Shown here: piece by piece, positions 39,017 through 48,450 of the stretch | How positions within the stretch are numbered: the stretch's first letter is position 1 | Layout of the letters: every line of letters begins with the position of its first letter | Source of the DNA: an uncultured Geobacteraceae bacterium | GTDB lineage: Bacteria; Desulfobacterota; Desulfuromonadia; Geobacterales; Pseudopelobacteraceae | DNA: 64,000 nucleotides | Assembly (NCBI GenBank): GCA_903875605.1 | Contig: CAIQWT010000017.1 | Location: forward strand, 1 to 64,000 | Direction: 5' to 3' | Translations under genes and position numbers: made by a program | The notes under the pieces: generated by a model | What the model was told of the DNA's origin: nothing | The model's input: only the letters and a program-made list of their open reading frames with translations | The model's database searches: none

Positions 39017-40008
39017 GAAGGGATCTCCGCTTGGTTGTTACCTATGAAAAGGAATCTCCGAGCCATCTGGCCAAATACATTTGTTACTGATATTGGGCAC
39101 CAGAGTCCAATGAGGAAAGCAGCTACAAGTAAAGATGACCAGTTTTCTTTCAGAAGCTGCAACAGAACCCTTGTGGCATAGTTTCTGTCTTTTTCAAGTC
39201 CGTAATAATAAAGCTTCTCCGCCCCATAGGCCAACTTGCTCCTGATAATCTGACGCAGCATGGTTTCTTCCTCTCCGTAACTCTTCTGCAAATGTTTTTT
39301 TAATATAGCAATTTCTTCGTGAAGATAGCGAAAACACCGTAAACTCCTCGGCCCGGAGGCGCTTGTTGGCAGGCATCGCCAGCGAACCATCCGCTTTTTT
39401 ATCATCGTCACGTCGAAGTTAGAAGCGATCCGGATATAGAGGTCATAGTCACTTGCCCGTTTGAAATTCATATCTGAGATTCCGACATTCTTAAATACTT
39501 TTACCGGTATCATTACTTGTGAAGTGGTTGATATGTAATTGAATTGCAGGAGTTGACGGTGGTAGTGGCCACTTGTAACCGTGTTTTCCGAAAGTTCTTT
39601 ACACCATGGAGCAAAAAACAGCGATGATGAGATTGTTCCATCGACATCAAATTCAGAACCATCCACAACAATGAGACCAGAATCCGGAAAGCGTTTAGCA
39701 GCAGCGACCTGAACTGATAGTTTCTCCGGATCCCAAAGATCGTCGCCATCCAGAAAAGCGACGTACTCACCACAGGTATTACGGATACCGGTGTTGCGAG
39801 ATCCGGCGACGCCCTGATTCTTCTGCCGGATATATTTGACCCTGCTGCCAAAAGAAGCGATGCGGGCTTGTGTATCATCCGTGGAACCGTCATCAACGAC
39901 AATGATTTCAAAGCGATCATAAGTTTGGGCAAAAACACTCTCCAGAGTTTGTTCAATATAATCAGCTTGGTTGTAGGTCGTCACAACTACACTAATCAGG
40001 GGATTCAA
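39001..40008 (-). CDS. Glycosyltransferase family 2 protein (TTG start)
   Basis: 335 residues with ISVVVTTYNQADYIEQTLES, IIVVDDGSTDDTQARIASFG, the metal-binding AFLDGDDLW and ASDYDLYIRIASNFDV. A C-terminal hydrophobic segment (WSSLLVAAFLIGLWCPISV) suggests membrane contact. The start is a TTG overlapping the preceding stop (TTGA); GAGGTG sits five bases upstream and no ATG is available before the conserved first strand. Probable EPS sugar transferase. Confidence 0.85.
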   Translation of the reverse strand: MNPLISVVVTTYNQADYIEQTLESVFAQTYDRFEIIVVDDGSTDDTQARIASFGSRVKYIRQKNQGVAGSRNTGIRNTCGEYVAFLDGDDLWDPEKLSVQVAAAKRFPDSGLIVVDGSEFDVDGTISSSLFFAPWCKELSENTVTSGHYHRQLLQFNYISTTSQVMIPVKVFKNVGISDMNFKRASDYDLYIRIASNFDVTMIKKRMVRWRCLPTSASGPRSLRCFRYLHEEIAILKKHLQKSYGEEETMLRQIIRSKLAYGAEKLYYYGLEKDRNYATRVLLQLLKENWSSLLVAAFLIGLWCPISVTNVFGQMARRFLFIGNNQAEIPSCRYP

Positions 40009-41120
40009 TATGACACCTCTGTATACCCGAAGTTCTTAATTTGCTTAATTTGCTGCAAGTATCCCAACCCATTTTTTATATCAGGCTCAAGATGGTTCCC
40101 TTCTGCCCATTCATTCCAGGCATTAATAAAAACGATCCGCTCTTCAATCGGCCTGTCCTGAATATTCTGAGTAATTCCAGAAAGTGCCTTGCCAAATTTA
40201 GCTGGGGTTGTATTAGCCATAATAATCGCATTTTCTCCGCGCCTAGCGGTGTTGTCCCAATCTACAAATATTGATGGAATCACGGAATGTTTATATGTAT
40301 CCATATTTGAAAGCATTGAAGTTACAGCATTTTCGTAATCATAAATCTTCAGTTTCGAACAATTGACTCCCAAGACCTTGTTTCTAATTCGCTTGGCTCT
40401 TGAAGATTCGTCACTCATGAATTCAGGCAGATTACTGAGTTGCGGCATAAAGCAGAGGGTATGGTCAAAGCCTATTGATCGGCAGTCCAATTTCCAACAA
40501 TGAGAGTTAACCCCTATTAAATATGGTTCCGGCAGACCGTTTTTTATAGATTCAATTCGAAATATATCAGTGGTTTTTTGAGGGTTCGGCAGATCATTGG
40601 GCCTGTATATCAAAAAGAGTGGTCGGCCGTTAATCTTAATGCAGCGAGGATCAGAAAAAACCGGTAATAGCCATCTCACATGATTCAAATCATCTTCATC
40701 AGAATAAGTCTGCTGTATTAAAACGTCTTTTTCTTCGCCCAACCAACGTCTTGACCAGGTCTCATTTGCCCAAGCTAGACAAAAGGGAAAGTTCGGTTCC
40801 CCCGAAGTTAAAACTTCGTTAAATGGTCTCTCCAGAAGGCGTTTGCCATGAAACCAGTAGTGGTAATAACAAAACCCTTCAATTCCGTGAGCTAATGCTA
40901 AATCTGCTTGAAATTGACGAACTTCCGGTACTCTTAGATCATAAAAACCAAGGTCAGCCGGCAATCGAGGTTGATAATGACCGGAATACAGAGGGTTAGC
41001 CTTGGCAACATTCGTCCATTCTGTAAAACCCTTTCCCCACCAAGAATCATTTTCAGGGATTGGATGGAATTGTGGTAGATAGTGCGCTATAAACCTGCAA
41101 TCTGGCTTTGTCACCTGCAT
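40005..41120 (-). CDS. WbsX/GH99-like glycosyltransferase-associated protein (copy 1)
   Basis: 371 residues with the complete signature of WbsX-type proteins: FIAHYLPQFHPIPENDSWWG, GFTEWTNVAKANPLYSGHYQ, FCYYHYWFHGKRLLERPFNE, WANETWSRRW and the C-terminal NAWNEWAEGNHLEPD. The fold is related to GH99 (alpha-mannan endo-enzymes), and these genes occur in O-antigen and EPS clusters, where a transferase or processing role is assumed. Closely related to the gene beside it at 41147-42250; a tandem pair. AGGGGG precedes the ATG. Confidence 0.88.
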   Translation of the reverse strand: MQVTKPDCRFIAHYLPQFHPIPENDSWWGKGFTEWTNVAKANPLYSGHYQPRLPADLGFYDLRVPEVRQFQADLALAHGIEGFCYYHYWFHGKRLLERPFNEVLTSGEPNFPFCLAWANETWSRRWLGEEKDVLIQQTYSDEDDLNHVRWLLPVFSDPRCIKINGRPLFLIYRPNDLPNPQKTTDIFRIESIKNGLPEPYLIGVNSHCWKLDCRSIGFDHTLCFMPQLSNLPEFMSDESSRAKRIRNKVLGVNCSKLKIYDYENAVTSMLSNMDTYKHSVIPSIFVDWDNTARRGENAIIMANTTPAKFGKALSGITQNIQDRPIEERIVFINAWNEWAEGNHLEPDIKNGLGYLQQIKQIKNFGYTEVSY

Positions 41121-41146
41121 TTTATCCCCCTGTCACTATTGAGAAA

Positions 41147-42250
41147 TCATGCATTGCTTAATTCCAATGCACGCCTGGTCGCTTCCAGATAAGCTTTTCC
41201 CCATTTCAGATCAGGTTCAAGGTGGTTACCTTCACCCCATTCATTCCAGGCATTTATGAACACGATCTGTTCTTCGTCCTTGAATTTGCTACGCGTCCTT
41301 ATCAAGATCTCTTTCAGCCAGTTTTCGTAGTTTTCCGGCGTGGAATTAATAAAAATCGCTGCTTGTTCTTTTCGCCTCGAGCTGTTATCGAACCCTGGCG
41401 TGATGCAATTGAAGCGTGGATAATAGGGATCAGGTTTCGCAAGCATTTTCATTACCAGCTCAGAATAATCGACAATATTTTGCTCAAAATAGACAGTTGG
41501 AAACAAACCAAGTTTAGACAAACTCTCTTGCCAGCGACTGCGGTTTTTGGAAGCACCCATGTTGCGCCAATCCGGTGCAAACTCAAGAGCAGCATCAAAG
41601 CCGATACTTTGCGGTTCAATACCGCTTTTAAACCCCTCCACCATGACAAGATACAGTCCACCTACTCCTGAGCGAAGTGCTTCGTTACGCCATATGTCTG
41701 CCGTCCTAAGCGGATCCGGCAGTATTTCCGTTCGGTAGACAAGAAGAAGCGCTTTGCCGTTGACCCTGAAATAGCGTTGATCTCTCAATGCCGGGATCAG
41801 AGCTTTTATATGATCCAAGTCATCATCAGTACCATATTTTTGTTCAAGCAAAACCTGACTATCAGTTCCGTCCCACGTTCGTGTCCAATTCTCATTTGCC
41901 CAGCAAAGACAAAACGGAAAGTCAGGTTCTCTTGTTTGCAGCACCTCGTTAAATGGACGATCCAGTATTGTCTTTCCAGTAAACCAGTAGTGGTAATAAC
42001 AGAATGCCGCAATGCCATGCTCACTTGCCATCTCTGCCTGAGCAGACCTTGTTTCCGGGGCTCTGAGATCGTAATAGCCGAGGTCTGCGGGGATATGCGG
42101 CTGATAATGCCCCTTGAAAAGTGGCTTCGCTTTTGCGACATTTGTCCATTCGGTAAAACCTCTACCCCACCACTCGTCGTTTTCCGGGATGGGATGATAT
42201 TGTGGAAGATAAAAGGCTATCAATCTGGCACCATCGGTACTGTTATTCAT
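41147..42250 (-). CDS. WbsX/GH99-like glycosyltransferase-associated protein (copy 2)
   Basis: 367 residues, same layout as copy 1: LIAFYLPQYHPIPENDEWWG, RGFTEWTNVAKAKPLFKGHY, FCYYHYWFTGKTILDRPFNE, WANENWTRTWDGTDSQVLLE and INAWNEWGEGNHLEPDLKWG. The central part differs from copy 1 (RTEILPDPLRTADIW against RPNDLPNPQKTTDIF), so the two may act on different sugars. AAGGAGAT precedes the ATG. The pair probably descends from a local duplication. Confidence 0.88.
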   Translation of the reverse strand: MNNSTDGARLIAFYLPQYHPIPENDEWWGRGFTEWTNVAKAKPLFKGHYQPHIPADLGYYDLRAPETRSAQAEMASEHGIAAFCYYHYWFTGKTILDRPFNEVLQTREPDFPFCLCWANENWTRTWDGTDSQVLLEQKYGTDDDLDHIKALIPALRDQRYFRVNGKALLLVYRTEILPDPLRTADIWRNEALRSGVGGLYLVMVEGFKSGIEPQSIGFDAALEFAPDWRNMGASKNRSRWQESLSKLGLFPTVYFEQNIVDYSELVMKMLAKPDPYYPRFNCITPGFDNSSRRKEQAAIFINSTPENYENWLKEILIRTRSKFKDEEQIVFINAWNEWGEGNHLEPDLKWGKAYLEATRRALELSNA

Positions 42251-42266
42251 TGATTTTTATCTCCTT

Positions 42267-43436
42267 TCACAAATAACGCTCTATAATATTTTGAATTTTT
42301 TTAGCACCCACGGAAATATCGTAATTATCCCTAACTTTTTCAAAAGCATTTTCGCCAAGTTGTTTTCGCAATTTTTCGTCTTCAAGCAACATGATTATTT
42401 TATCTGCCATTTCATTTATATCTAGATAAGGAACAACAAAACCGGCATCGTTTCTAACAAATTCAGGAGAACCTCCAGAGTTGTCAAAGCAGATGATCGG
42501 TTTCCCTAATGCGGCTGCCTCAAGATTTACCAGCGGAAATGGATCTTCCCGTGAGGTCATCGCAAAGACATCGAATTCAGCGTAAAAATCAATTGGATTT
42601 GCGACCTGATCGACAAAATGAATGTTAGCCGATATGCCGGCGTGACGGATGTCGTGTTCAAGTTTATAGAGTTCTGCTCTCTCCGGTCGCCCGCCAATCC
42701 AGACAAAATGGATTGGCCTGTCTACAAGCTTTCGAAGTACATTGAGAGCTAACTGAATAAACAGGTCCTTACCTTTTCGCCATGTTTCATGACCCGAGCC
42801 ACCCACGATAAAAGCATCCGAGGAGATTTTTAACGATTCACGCATATTGTTTTTATATCCGGAACTGTATTTTAATGCTTCAATAGGAATAAATCCGTGG
42901 ACAACATCAACCTTGTCATCCGGAATATCATGATTAATAACAAGATTTTGTTTAACTGCTTCAGATACCGCAATAAACTGATTTGTATATTTCCTGACAA
43001 GATCGAAGTTTTTTGTCCCGCTCAAGTGTATCCAATATTCCAGTTCATGCACTTGAGTAATGATGGGGCATTTTAGATCGCTTAAGAATCTAAGCACCTC
43101 TCCATTGGTTACGGTATTTGAATAAACCAATTTGATATTGTCTTTTAAAAGGTTTCTTTTCAGTTTATTTTTTTGGAGCCTATCTTCGAACTCTGAAAAT
43201 AACGGCATTAATGTAGCCAAGCGATTCCACCATTTGCCGGTGAATGATTTATTATTGAATGCTGTCAGTGGTGCCAAGGCTTTAAACTCCGATTCCAGTT
43301 CTCCGCCATCCTTTAACAAGATTTGGAAAGGAATTTCAGAATTTTGATGGAACCATTTCAGGAAATTCAGTAAAAAAATTGGAGCCCCTGTTCGTAAGGC
43401 GTCATGACAGATGAATAGAACTTTCTTGTTTGACAA
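42267..43436 (-). CDS. Glycosyltransferase family 4 protein (TTG start)
   Basis: 389 residues of GT-B type. N-half: VLFICHDALRTGAPIFLLNF and ITQVHELEYW; C-half: FIVGGSGHETWRKGKDLFIQ, HFVWIGGRPERAELYKLEHD, FAMTSREDPFPLVNLEAAAL and GKPIICFDNSGG, with the E-x7-E-like element DPFPLVNLE. The start is TTG at 43436: AAAGGGG lies six bases upstream of it, while a nearby ATG at 43440 is in another frame. Likely EPS sugar transferase. Confidence 0.84.
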   Translation of the reverse strand: MSNKKVLFICHDALRTGAPIFLLNFLKWFHQNSEIPFQILLKDGGELESEFKALAPLTAFNNKSFTGKWWNRLATLMPLFSEFEDRLQKNKLKRNLLKDNIKLVYSNTVTNGEVLRFLSDLKCPIITQVHELEYWIHLSGTKNFDLVRKYTNQFIAVSEAVKQNLVINHDIPDDKVDVVHGFIPIEALKYSSGYKNNMRESLKISSDAFIVGGSGHETWRKGKDLFIQLALNVLRKLVDRPIHFVWIGGRPERAELYKLEHDIRHAGISANIHFVDQVANPIDFYAEFDVFAMTSREDPFPLVNLEAAALGKPIICFDNSGGSPEFVRNDAGFVVPYLDINEMADKIIMLLEDEKLRKQLGENAFEKVRDNYDISVGAKKIQNIIERYL

Positions 43437-43448
43437 ACATTGCCCCTT

Positions 43449-44426
43449 TCATTTAGAACTGCTTACGTTGAAAGCAAAAGTCACGCGATTTATGGATTTA
43501 AAAAGCTGGAATAACAAAGGAAAGTAGAACTTCAAAATCAATCTGAAGGATCTTGCGCTTATTATAAAATGCTTAGTAAAAGATATCCCCGCGAATTCTT
43601 TAGCTTTGTCCAATTCCCCTAACTCGTCATATTTTTCTGAGATCTCTACACACTGTTCATGCAGTACATGCCTAATAATTTTTTTATACTTTGCCTCCAA
43701 GACAGAATATAACTTATGGTAGGCGTCCATATTTGCCTTTGTAAGCTCTTCCCAATTCTGCCTCATGCCAAACCAAACTCCCGAATGGTGAATACGGTAC
43801 TCTCCCATAATTTCGTTGATGTAACCTATATTCCCGTGCCGAGAGATTAATACATCAATTGGCCAATCACCCATTTTCAAAGAAAATACCCACTCCGGAA
43901 TCTTATCCAGAAGAGATCTTCGATACATTTTTGAACACGTCGGTAAAAAATTTCCTTTTATGAGCAAATCCTCGATAGTTGAAAATTTATTTTGATCGGG
44001 GGGACAATATACGTAGGGTTGTTGGGAACCATCTTCATGCACTAACAACGCATTGTGAAAACAGATCACGCAATCGCGGTGCTCATCCAGAAAATCCACC
44101 TGTTTCTGCAATTTACACGGCGATGTCCAATAGTCATCGCCTTCCAGCATCGCTACATATTCGCCTGTACACGCTTGAACTGTCTGAACACCGTTTTTAT
44201 GCATGCCAATATTTTTCTCGTTTAATAAGAGTCTGATTTTATCTGGGTACCTACGTTGGTAATCCAGAACGATGGATCGGGTTCCATCACGTGAGCAATC
44301 CTCTCCGATTACTATTTCGTAGTCAAAATCAGTCTTCTGCATAAGAACGCTATCTATCGCCTTCGCAATAAATTGTTCATGATTGTATGTCACCATTGAA
44401 ATACTAACTTTCATATCGCCACTCAT
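43449..44426 (-). CDS. Glycosyltransferase family 2 protein
   Basis: GT-A enzyme with VSISMVTYNHEQFIAKAIDS, IVIGEDCSRDGTRSIVLDYQ (GED in place of DDG), the metal-binding MLEGDDYWTSPCKLQKQVDF and GDWPIDVLISRHGNIGY. The frame extends to an ATG at 44462 overlapping the preceding stop, but AGGAGAG stands eight bases before the ATG at 44426, which also fits the domain start; about 325 residues. This is the subfamily often named glycosyltransferase of capsule loci, with unknown donor. Confidence 0.83.
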   Translation of the reverse strand: MSGDMKVSISMVTYNHEQFIAKAIDSVLMQKTDFDYEIVIGEDCSRDGTRSIVLDYQRRYPDKIRLLLNEKNIGMHKNGVQTVQACTGEYVAMLEGDDYWTSPCKLQKQVDFLDEHRDCVICFHNALLVHEDGSQQPYVYCPPDQNKFSTIEDLLIKGNFLPTCSKMYRRSLLDKIPEWVFSLKMGDWPIDVLISRHGNIGYINEIMGEYRIHHSGVWFGMRQNWEELTKANMDAYHKLYSVLEAKYKKIIRHVLHEQCVEISEKYDELGELDKAKEFAGISFTKHFIISARSFRLILKFYFPLLFQLFKSINRVTFAFNVSSSK

Positions 44427-44454
44427 GTATTTAACTCTCCTGATTTCCATTGAA

Positions 44455-45717
44455 TCAGACATTCAATGCAACCGGCAGTGTTTCTATTCTTTGAGCTGCA
44501 TACGGTTCAAATATAAAATTGCAGCCTGACATCCGTTCATTGATTTCAAAGGCCGAAGAGACCGACAGCCTTATGATCTGGCAAATTTCCCGTATCTCAT
44601 CCAATCCGACTGCAGTACCGGTAGGGAGAGACAGTACCCGTTGTGCAAGCTGTTCTGTTTCCGGCAGCAGTAACCCCGCATTGGGAAAATAGGAGCGATA
44701 AGGCTCCATCCGATGACATCCGGGATAAAAGTAGCGCCTGGCCAGTACATTATCGGCACGAAGAATCTCCACGAGTTGATCTCTCGATACGCCGGTGACT
44801 GATTCATCAATTTCGAGCACAATATATTGGTAATTGCACTTTTCAAGTGGATCGTAACTGATCAGGCTGACCCCAGGTATATCGGCGAGTTCAAATCTGT
44901 ATGCCTCATAGTTTTCGCGATTTACCGAAATAAATTCCTCAATGGATTCAAGATTAGTCAAGCCCGTCAGTGCTGAAAATTCATTCATTTTGCCATTAGT
45001 GCCCACGTTGACAACGTTGTCATATCCAGAAAAACCAAAATTTTTCATCAGCCGTATTTTCGCTGCCAGAGCATCATCATTAGTTACGATTGCGCCACCC
45101 TCGGAAGTGTTAAAGAATTTTGTCGGATGAAAACTGAATATTTCTGCCATTCCAAAATTACCAAGCATTCTGCCTTTGCATGAGCAGGCAAATCCATGAG
45201 CGGAATCAAAGAGCAGCTTTAAGTGATGGTCAGCGGCTATTTTTTCCAATGCCTCGATGTTGCAGGGGCGACCCCAGAGGTTCACTCCGATGATTCCGGT
45301 TGTCCGGGGCGTAATCATTTTTTCAATGCAGACCGGATCAATGGTATGTGTTTTGGGATCAATATCGCAAAAAACCGGTGTTATTTCCTGCCATTGCAAC
45401 GCATGTGCTGTTGCGACAAAGGTGAATGAGGGAATAATCACCTCCCCCTTTAATTCAAGGGCACGTATAGCAATCTCAAGGGCAATGGTACCATTGCAAA
45501 GCGCAATACAATGTCTGACACCGATAATGTCAGCGACTCGCTGTTCGAATTCCTGCACATACGGCCCGTTGTTGCTCAGCCATTTTCGATCCAGCATATC
45601 GTTGATGCGTTCAATCAGACGAGACCGATCACCAAAATTGGGGCGTCCTACATGCAGCGACTTTTTAAACGCCGGGATTCCGCCATTAATAGCCAGATCA
45701 TCTGTTGTTTTTTTCAT
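44455..45717 (-). CDS. DegT/DnrJ/EryC1/StrS-type PLP aminotransferase
   Basis: 420 residues. PLP site: FDSAHGFACSCKG (Asp pairing with the pyridine N) and the Schiff-base Lys200 in FSFHPTKFFNTSEGG; the C-terminal half has NFGFSGYDNVVNVGTNGKMN and ARRYFYPGCHRMEPYRSYFP. These enzymes transfer an amino group to a keto-NDP-sugar, making an amino sugar for surface polymers; some relatives are dehydratases but those lack the Lys. The Lys is present, so transamination is likely. AGGGGG precedes the start. It is the first gene of the 30.5-45.7 kb operon, so the promoter should lie in the region upstream to 45840. Confidence 0.88.
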   Translation of the reverse strand: MKKTTDDLAINGGIPAFKKSLHVGRPNFGDRSRLIERINDMLDRKWLSNNGPYVQEFEQRVADIIGVRHCIALCNGTIALEIAIRALELKGEVIIPSFTFVATAHALQWQEITPVFCDIDPKTHTIDPVCIEKMITPRTTGIIGVNLWGRPCNIEALEKIAADHHLKLLFDSAHGFACSCKGRMLGNFGMAEIFSFHPTKFFNTSEGGAIVTNDDALAAKIRLMKNFGFSGYDNVVNVGTNGKMNEFSALTGLTNLESIEEFISVNRENYEAYRFELADIPGVSLISYDPLEKCNYQYIVLEIDESVTGVSRDQLVEILRADNVLARRYFYPGCHRMEPYRSYFPNAGLLLPETEQLAQRVLSLPTGTAVGLDEIREICQIIRLSVSSAFEINERMSGCNFIFEPYAAQRIETLPVALNV

Positions 45718-46385
45718 TTCATCCCCCTAGCAACCGGGTTCTAGCGCGGTATGTTTACTCTCTGACTTAATCATTAATCATACCAACACAGACAGTGTCT
45801 ACTTACCTGATTTTATTGTTTTTAATACATCGAAAGGAGAGTGCAGTATGGTAAGAATATATTGTGTAAAGAGGGCTTATGGGCGCATTGATTGGATTAT
45901 CAAGCCGGGAGGTCACACGTTAATAATTTGGAAAATGTTAAGGAATTAATCTCATCAAATTCGGGTATTTCTTTAAAGACCCGACAACATCCAAGCCATT
46001 TTTGTATTTCCCTTTGGCAAGCGAGCCTGACATTACGTCCATTTCCACTTCCTGATGAGAAGCAAGTACGCTCCGGATTTTTTCTACAGCCGCCATCCGC
46101 AATCAAATATTCAAAACATCCCGTAACCATATGTCGCTGAACCTTACACGTGTATTGAACCTGCTATAAATGTGACACCGGGTAACAAATTGCACATCGT
46201 GGCTTATCCTTAGTTTTCCGGCGAAAGCGCATGTCACGATCAAACACCCATAAAACAAGCTTCGGGGAATATGACCCGGAGTGATTTATAGATTTATATC
46301 CGGCAGAAGGCCTCGATGACAGGTCGCATTTCTAAATTTATACCTATATGCATTGGGTAATAAAAGTTACCCGATCTCGTTCGTT
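45718..46385. other. Intergenic stretch upstream of the DegT operon
   Basis: No gene I can support is seen in these ~670 bp. It should carry the promoter of the minus-strand operon that starts at 45717. A 33-codon plus-strand frame at 45848-45949 has an AAGGAGAG ribosome site but no recognisable product. Two 76-82-residue frames overlap on opposite strands at 45892-46140 and neither looks like a known protein. With the hipA remnant beside it, this looks like a region of decayed or exchanged DNA. Confidence 0.4.
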
Positions 46386-46389
46386 TGCT

Positions 46390-46990
46390 CGATGAAGTTG
46401 AGCTCTTACTCCCTCTCGATGAAACGCCAAAACGTCTGGCGCTCGCCAGTGAAGGAGGATTGCGGCCGTCTCTGCTGGCGCACATGCCAATCTCCCCGAG
46501 GTTGCTGAAGGTGAGAGCATCGTGTTGCCGCTGTTCAACTCTCCGAGTTCGCATATACTTAAACTGGCAATTGCCAGCATGGAGTGGAGCGTCTTCAATG
46601 AAGGTTTTTGCCTGGCCCTGGCCAATGTTCTGAAGCTTGATACCGTCAAAGCAAAGATTCGCCGTATTAGCGACCGACATTATTTGCTTGTGGAACGTTA
46701 TGATCGGCAGGTAACAGCAGGTAGGCGCTTAATGCGTTTGCATCAAGAGGACTTTTGCCAGGCTCTGGCAGATGCCTCGGAATTCAAACATCAGAACGAA
46801 GGCGTGCCGGATCTATCAAAGGCATTTGAGCTATTGCACCGGGCAACAAGACCGAGTGCTCCACAAATTCATAAACGACTGGACTTTATGATATCAATAC
46901 CATGATCGGTAATCACGTTGCCCACGGAAAGATTTATTCATTGATTTACACAATACAGGGAATCTTGTTGGCATCATGTTACGATGCGCT
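46390..46990 (+). pseudogene. hipA-like kinase pseudogene (toxin-type), frameshifted
   Basis: Pieces of a HipA-family Ser/Thr kinase lie in three plus-strand frames. Frame one (46390-46480) gives PKRLALASEGGLRPSL. Frame two (about 46505-46890) gives VLPLFNSPSSHILKLAIASM, KAKIRRISDRHYLLVERYDR and RLHQEDFCQALADASEFKHQ NEG. Frame three (about 46900-46980) gives IGNHVAHGKIYSLIY, matching the HipA IGN-DAHGKN catalytic loop but with Val at the Asp position. No intact start, at least two frameshifts and a lost catalytic Asp show that the gene is dead. No HipB antitoxin gene was recognised next to it. Confidence 0.8.
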
Positions 46991-47060
46991 TGCAATCCAC
47001 TGACTGACGCCTGAACAAGCCGAACAAAAACAGGAGGGAATCCGGGGAACTAGCCTCTGA

Positions 47061-48437
47061 CTACTCTAATTGCTTCACAATGCCGTGTTTTTTCACAAGA
47101 TCATACAGTGTCGGCCTACTGATCCCCAACGATTCTGATGCCTTGGCCATATTATTTCTATGATTTTCAATCGCGGCAATTACCATTTCACGTTCAACCA
47201 ATTCGCGGGCATCTTTCAGGGTGAGGTTTGTAAAGGAATGGATTCCCTTCTTGGCTGTTTTTACTGAAAAATCAAGATCCTCCGGCTCAATGGTTGGACC
47301 GTCTGACATAATAACCGTTCGTTGCACCTTGTTCTCAAGTTCTCGCACATTTCCAGGCCACTCATACGAGGATAGCAGTTTTATGGAATCTGCGCTGAAC
47401 CGCCGCGTTTTTTTACCGAGTTCCTTGCTGTAATGATGGAGAAAATAGTTTGCCAGCAGCATAATATCTTCTCCGCGATCGCGCAGTGCCGGCAATTTTA
47501 TGTGGATAACGGAAAGTCGATAGTAGAGATCTTCGCGAAAACCGCCTGTTTCAGTCTCATTGACAATATCCCTGTTAGTGGCGGCAATTATACGGGCGTC
47601 AACTACAATGTCCTCCCTTCCGCCAATGCGCTGAATGGTTTTCTCCTGCAAAAAACGAAGCAACTTAACCTGTAGATTGAGTGGCAGTTCTCCGATTTCA
47701 TCAAGGAAGAGTGTTCCGCGGTGTGCGTACTCCACCTTCCCCTGAACACGTGCATAGGCGCCACTGTATGCTCCCTTTTCGTAGCCAAACAACTCAGACT
47801 CCAGAAGGTTTTCAGGAATTGCACCACAGTTTATAGCGATAAACTCCTTTGACTTTCTCGGACTGAGGACGTGAATCGCCTTGGCTACTAATTCCTTACC
47901 GGTGCCGCTTTCACCCGTAATCAAAACAGCCACTTCTGAAGAGGCAACCTTGCGAATAGACGAGAAAACCTCCAACATCCGAGGTGATGTGCCGATGATA
48001 CCTATCGGGCTGAGGCCCTGATGATTGATGCTGTACTGCAAACGGGAGTTTTCGTTTTCAATGGCTGCCAGATGAAAGGCTCTCTTGATAATGCCCTTCA
48101 ATTCAGTTAAATCAACGGGCTTGCTATAATAATCATACGCACCGTTTTGGACTGCCCGTAATGCATTCTCGCGGTCATCATTACCGGTTATCATTATTAC
48201 TTTTGTTGCGGGAGATATTCGTAATATTTCATCGAGGCACCGAAAACCTTCTTCGCACCCCGTCTCGTCAGGTGGAAGGCCAAGATCGAGCGTCACCACT
48301 TGAGGGGTATGTTTTTTTATCAAGGAAAGTGCTTCCAGGCGCTCGCCGGCAACGAAAACTTCATACTCTCTTGCCAGTCCCCAACTGAGTTGGCTTCGTA
48401 TTTCCTGATTATCTTCAATAATGACGAGCTTTTCCAT
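47061..48437 (-). CDS. prsR: PEP-CTERM-system sigma-54 response regulator
   Basis: 458 residues: receiver (1-120) with phospho-acceptor Asp51 in VVTLDLGLPPDETG and Lys in YSKPVD; AAA+ sigma-54 activation domain (about 145-380) with Walker A GESGTGKE (175-182), Walker B GTLFLDEIGE; Fis-type HTH (about 415-455) in NMAKASESLGISRPTLYDLV. The receiver text GYDYYSKP-type and overall layout match the PEP-CTERM-box response regulators (TIGR02915). It should bind upstream of PEP-CTERM genes and activate RpoN. The sigma-54 contact loop reads GAYSGA (222-227) instead of GAFTGA. It is the last gene of the exosortase operon, 13 bp after prsK. Confidence 0.92.
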   Translation of the reverse strand: MEKLVIIEDNQEIRSQLSWGLAREYEVFVAGERLEALSLIKKHTPQVVTLDLGLPPDETGCEEGFRCLDEILRISPATKVIMITGNDDRENALRAVQNGAYDYYSKPVDLTELKGIIKRAFHLAAIENENSRLQYSINHQGLSPIGIIGTSPRMLEVFSSIRKVASSEVAVLITGESGTGKELVAKAIHVLSPRKSKEFIAINCGAIPENLLESELFGYEKGAYSGAYARVQGKVEYAHRGTLFLDEIGELPLNLQVKLLRFLQEKTIQRIGGREDIVVDARIIAATNRDIVNETETGGFREDLYYRLSVIHIKLPALRDRGEDIMLLANYFLHHYSKELGKKTRRFSADSIKLLSSYEWPGNVRELENKVQRTVIMSDGPTIEPEDLDFSVKTAKKGIHSFTNLTLKDARELVEREMVIAAIENHRNNMAKASESLGISRPTLYDLVKKHGIVKQLE

Positions 48438-48450
48438 AAATGCTTTCGTA

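Noticed and set aside
45848-45949. 33-codon plus-strand frame with AAGGAGAG ribosome site
   Set aside because: No recognisable product and located in apparently decayed DNA; kept only as a note in the intergenic entry.
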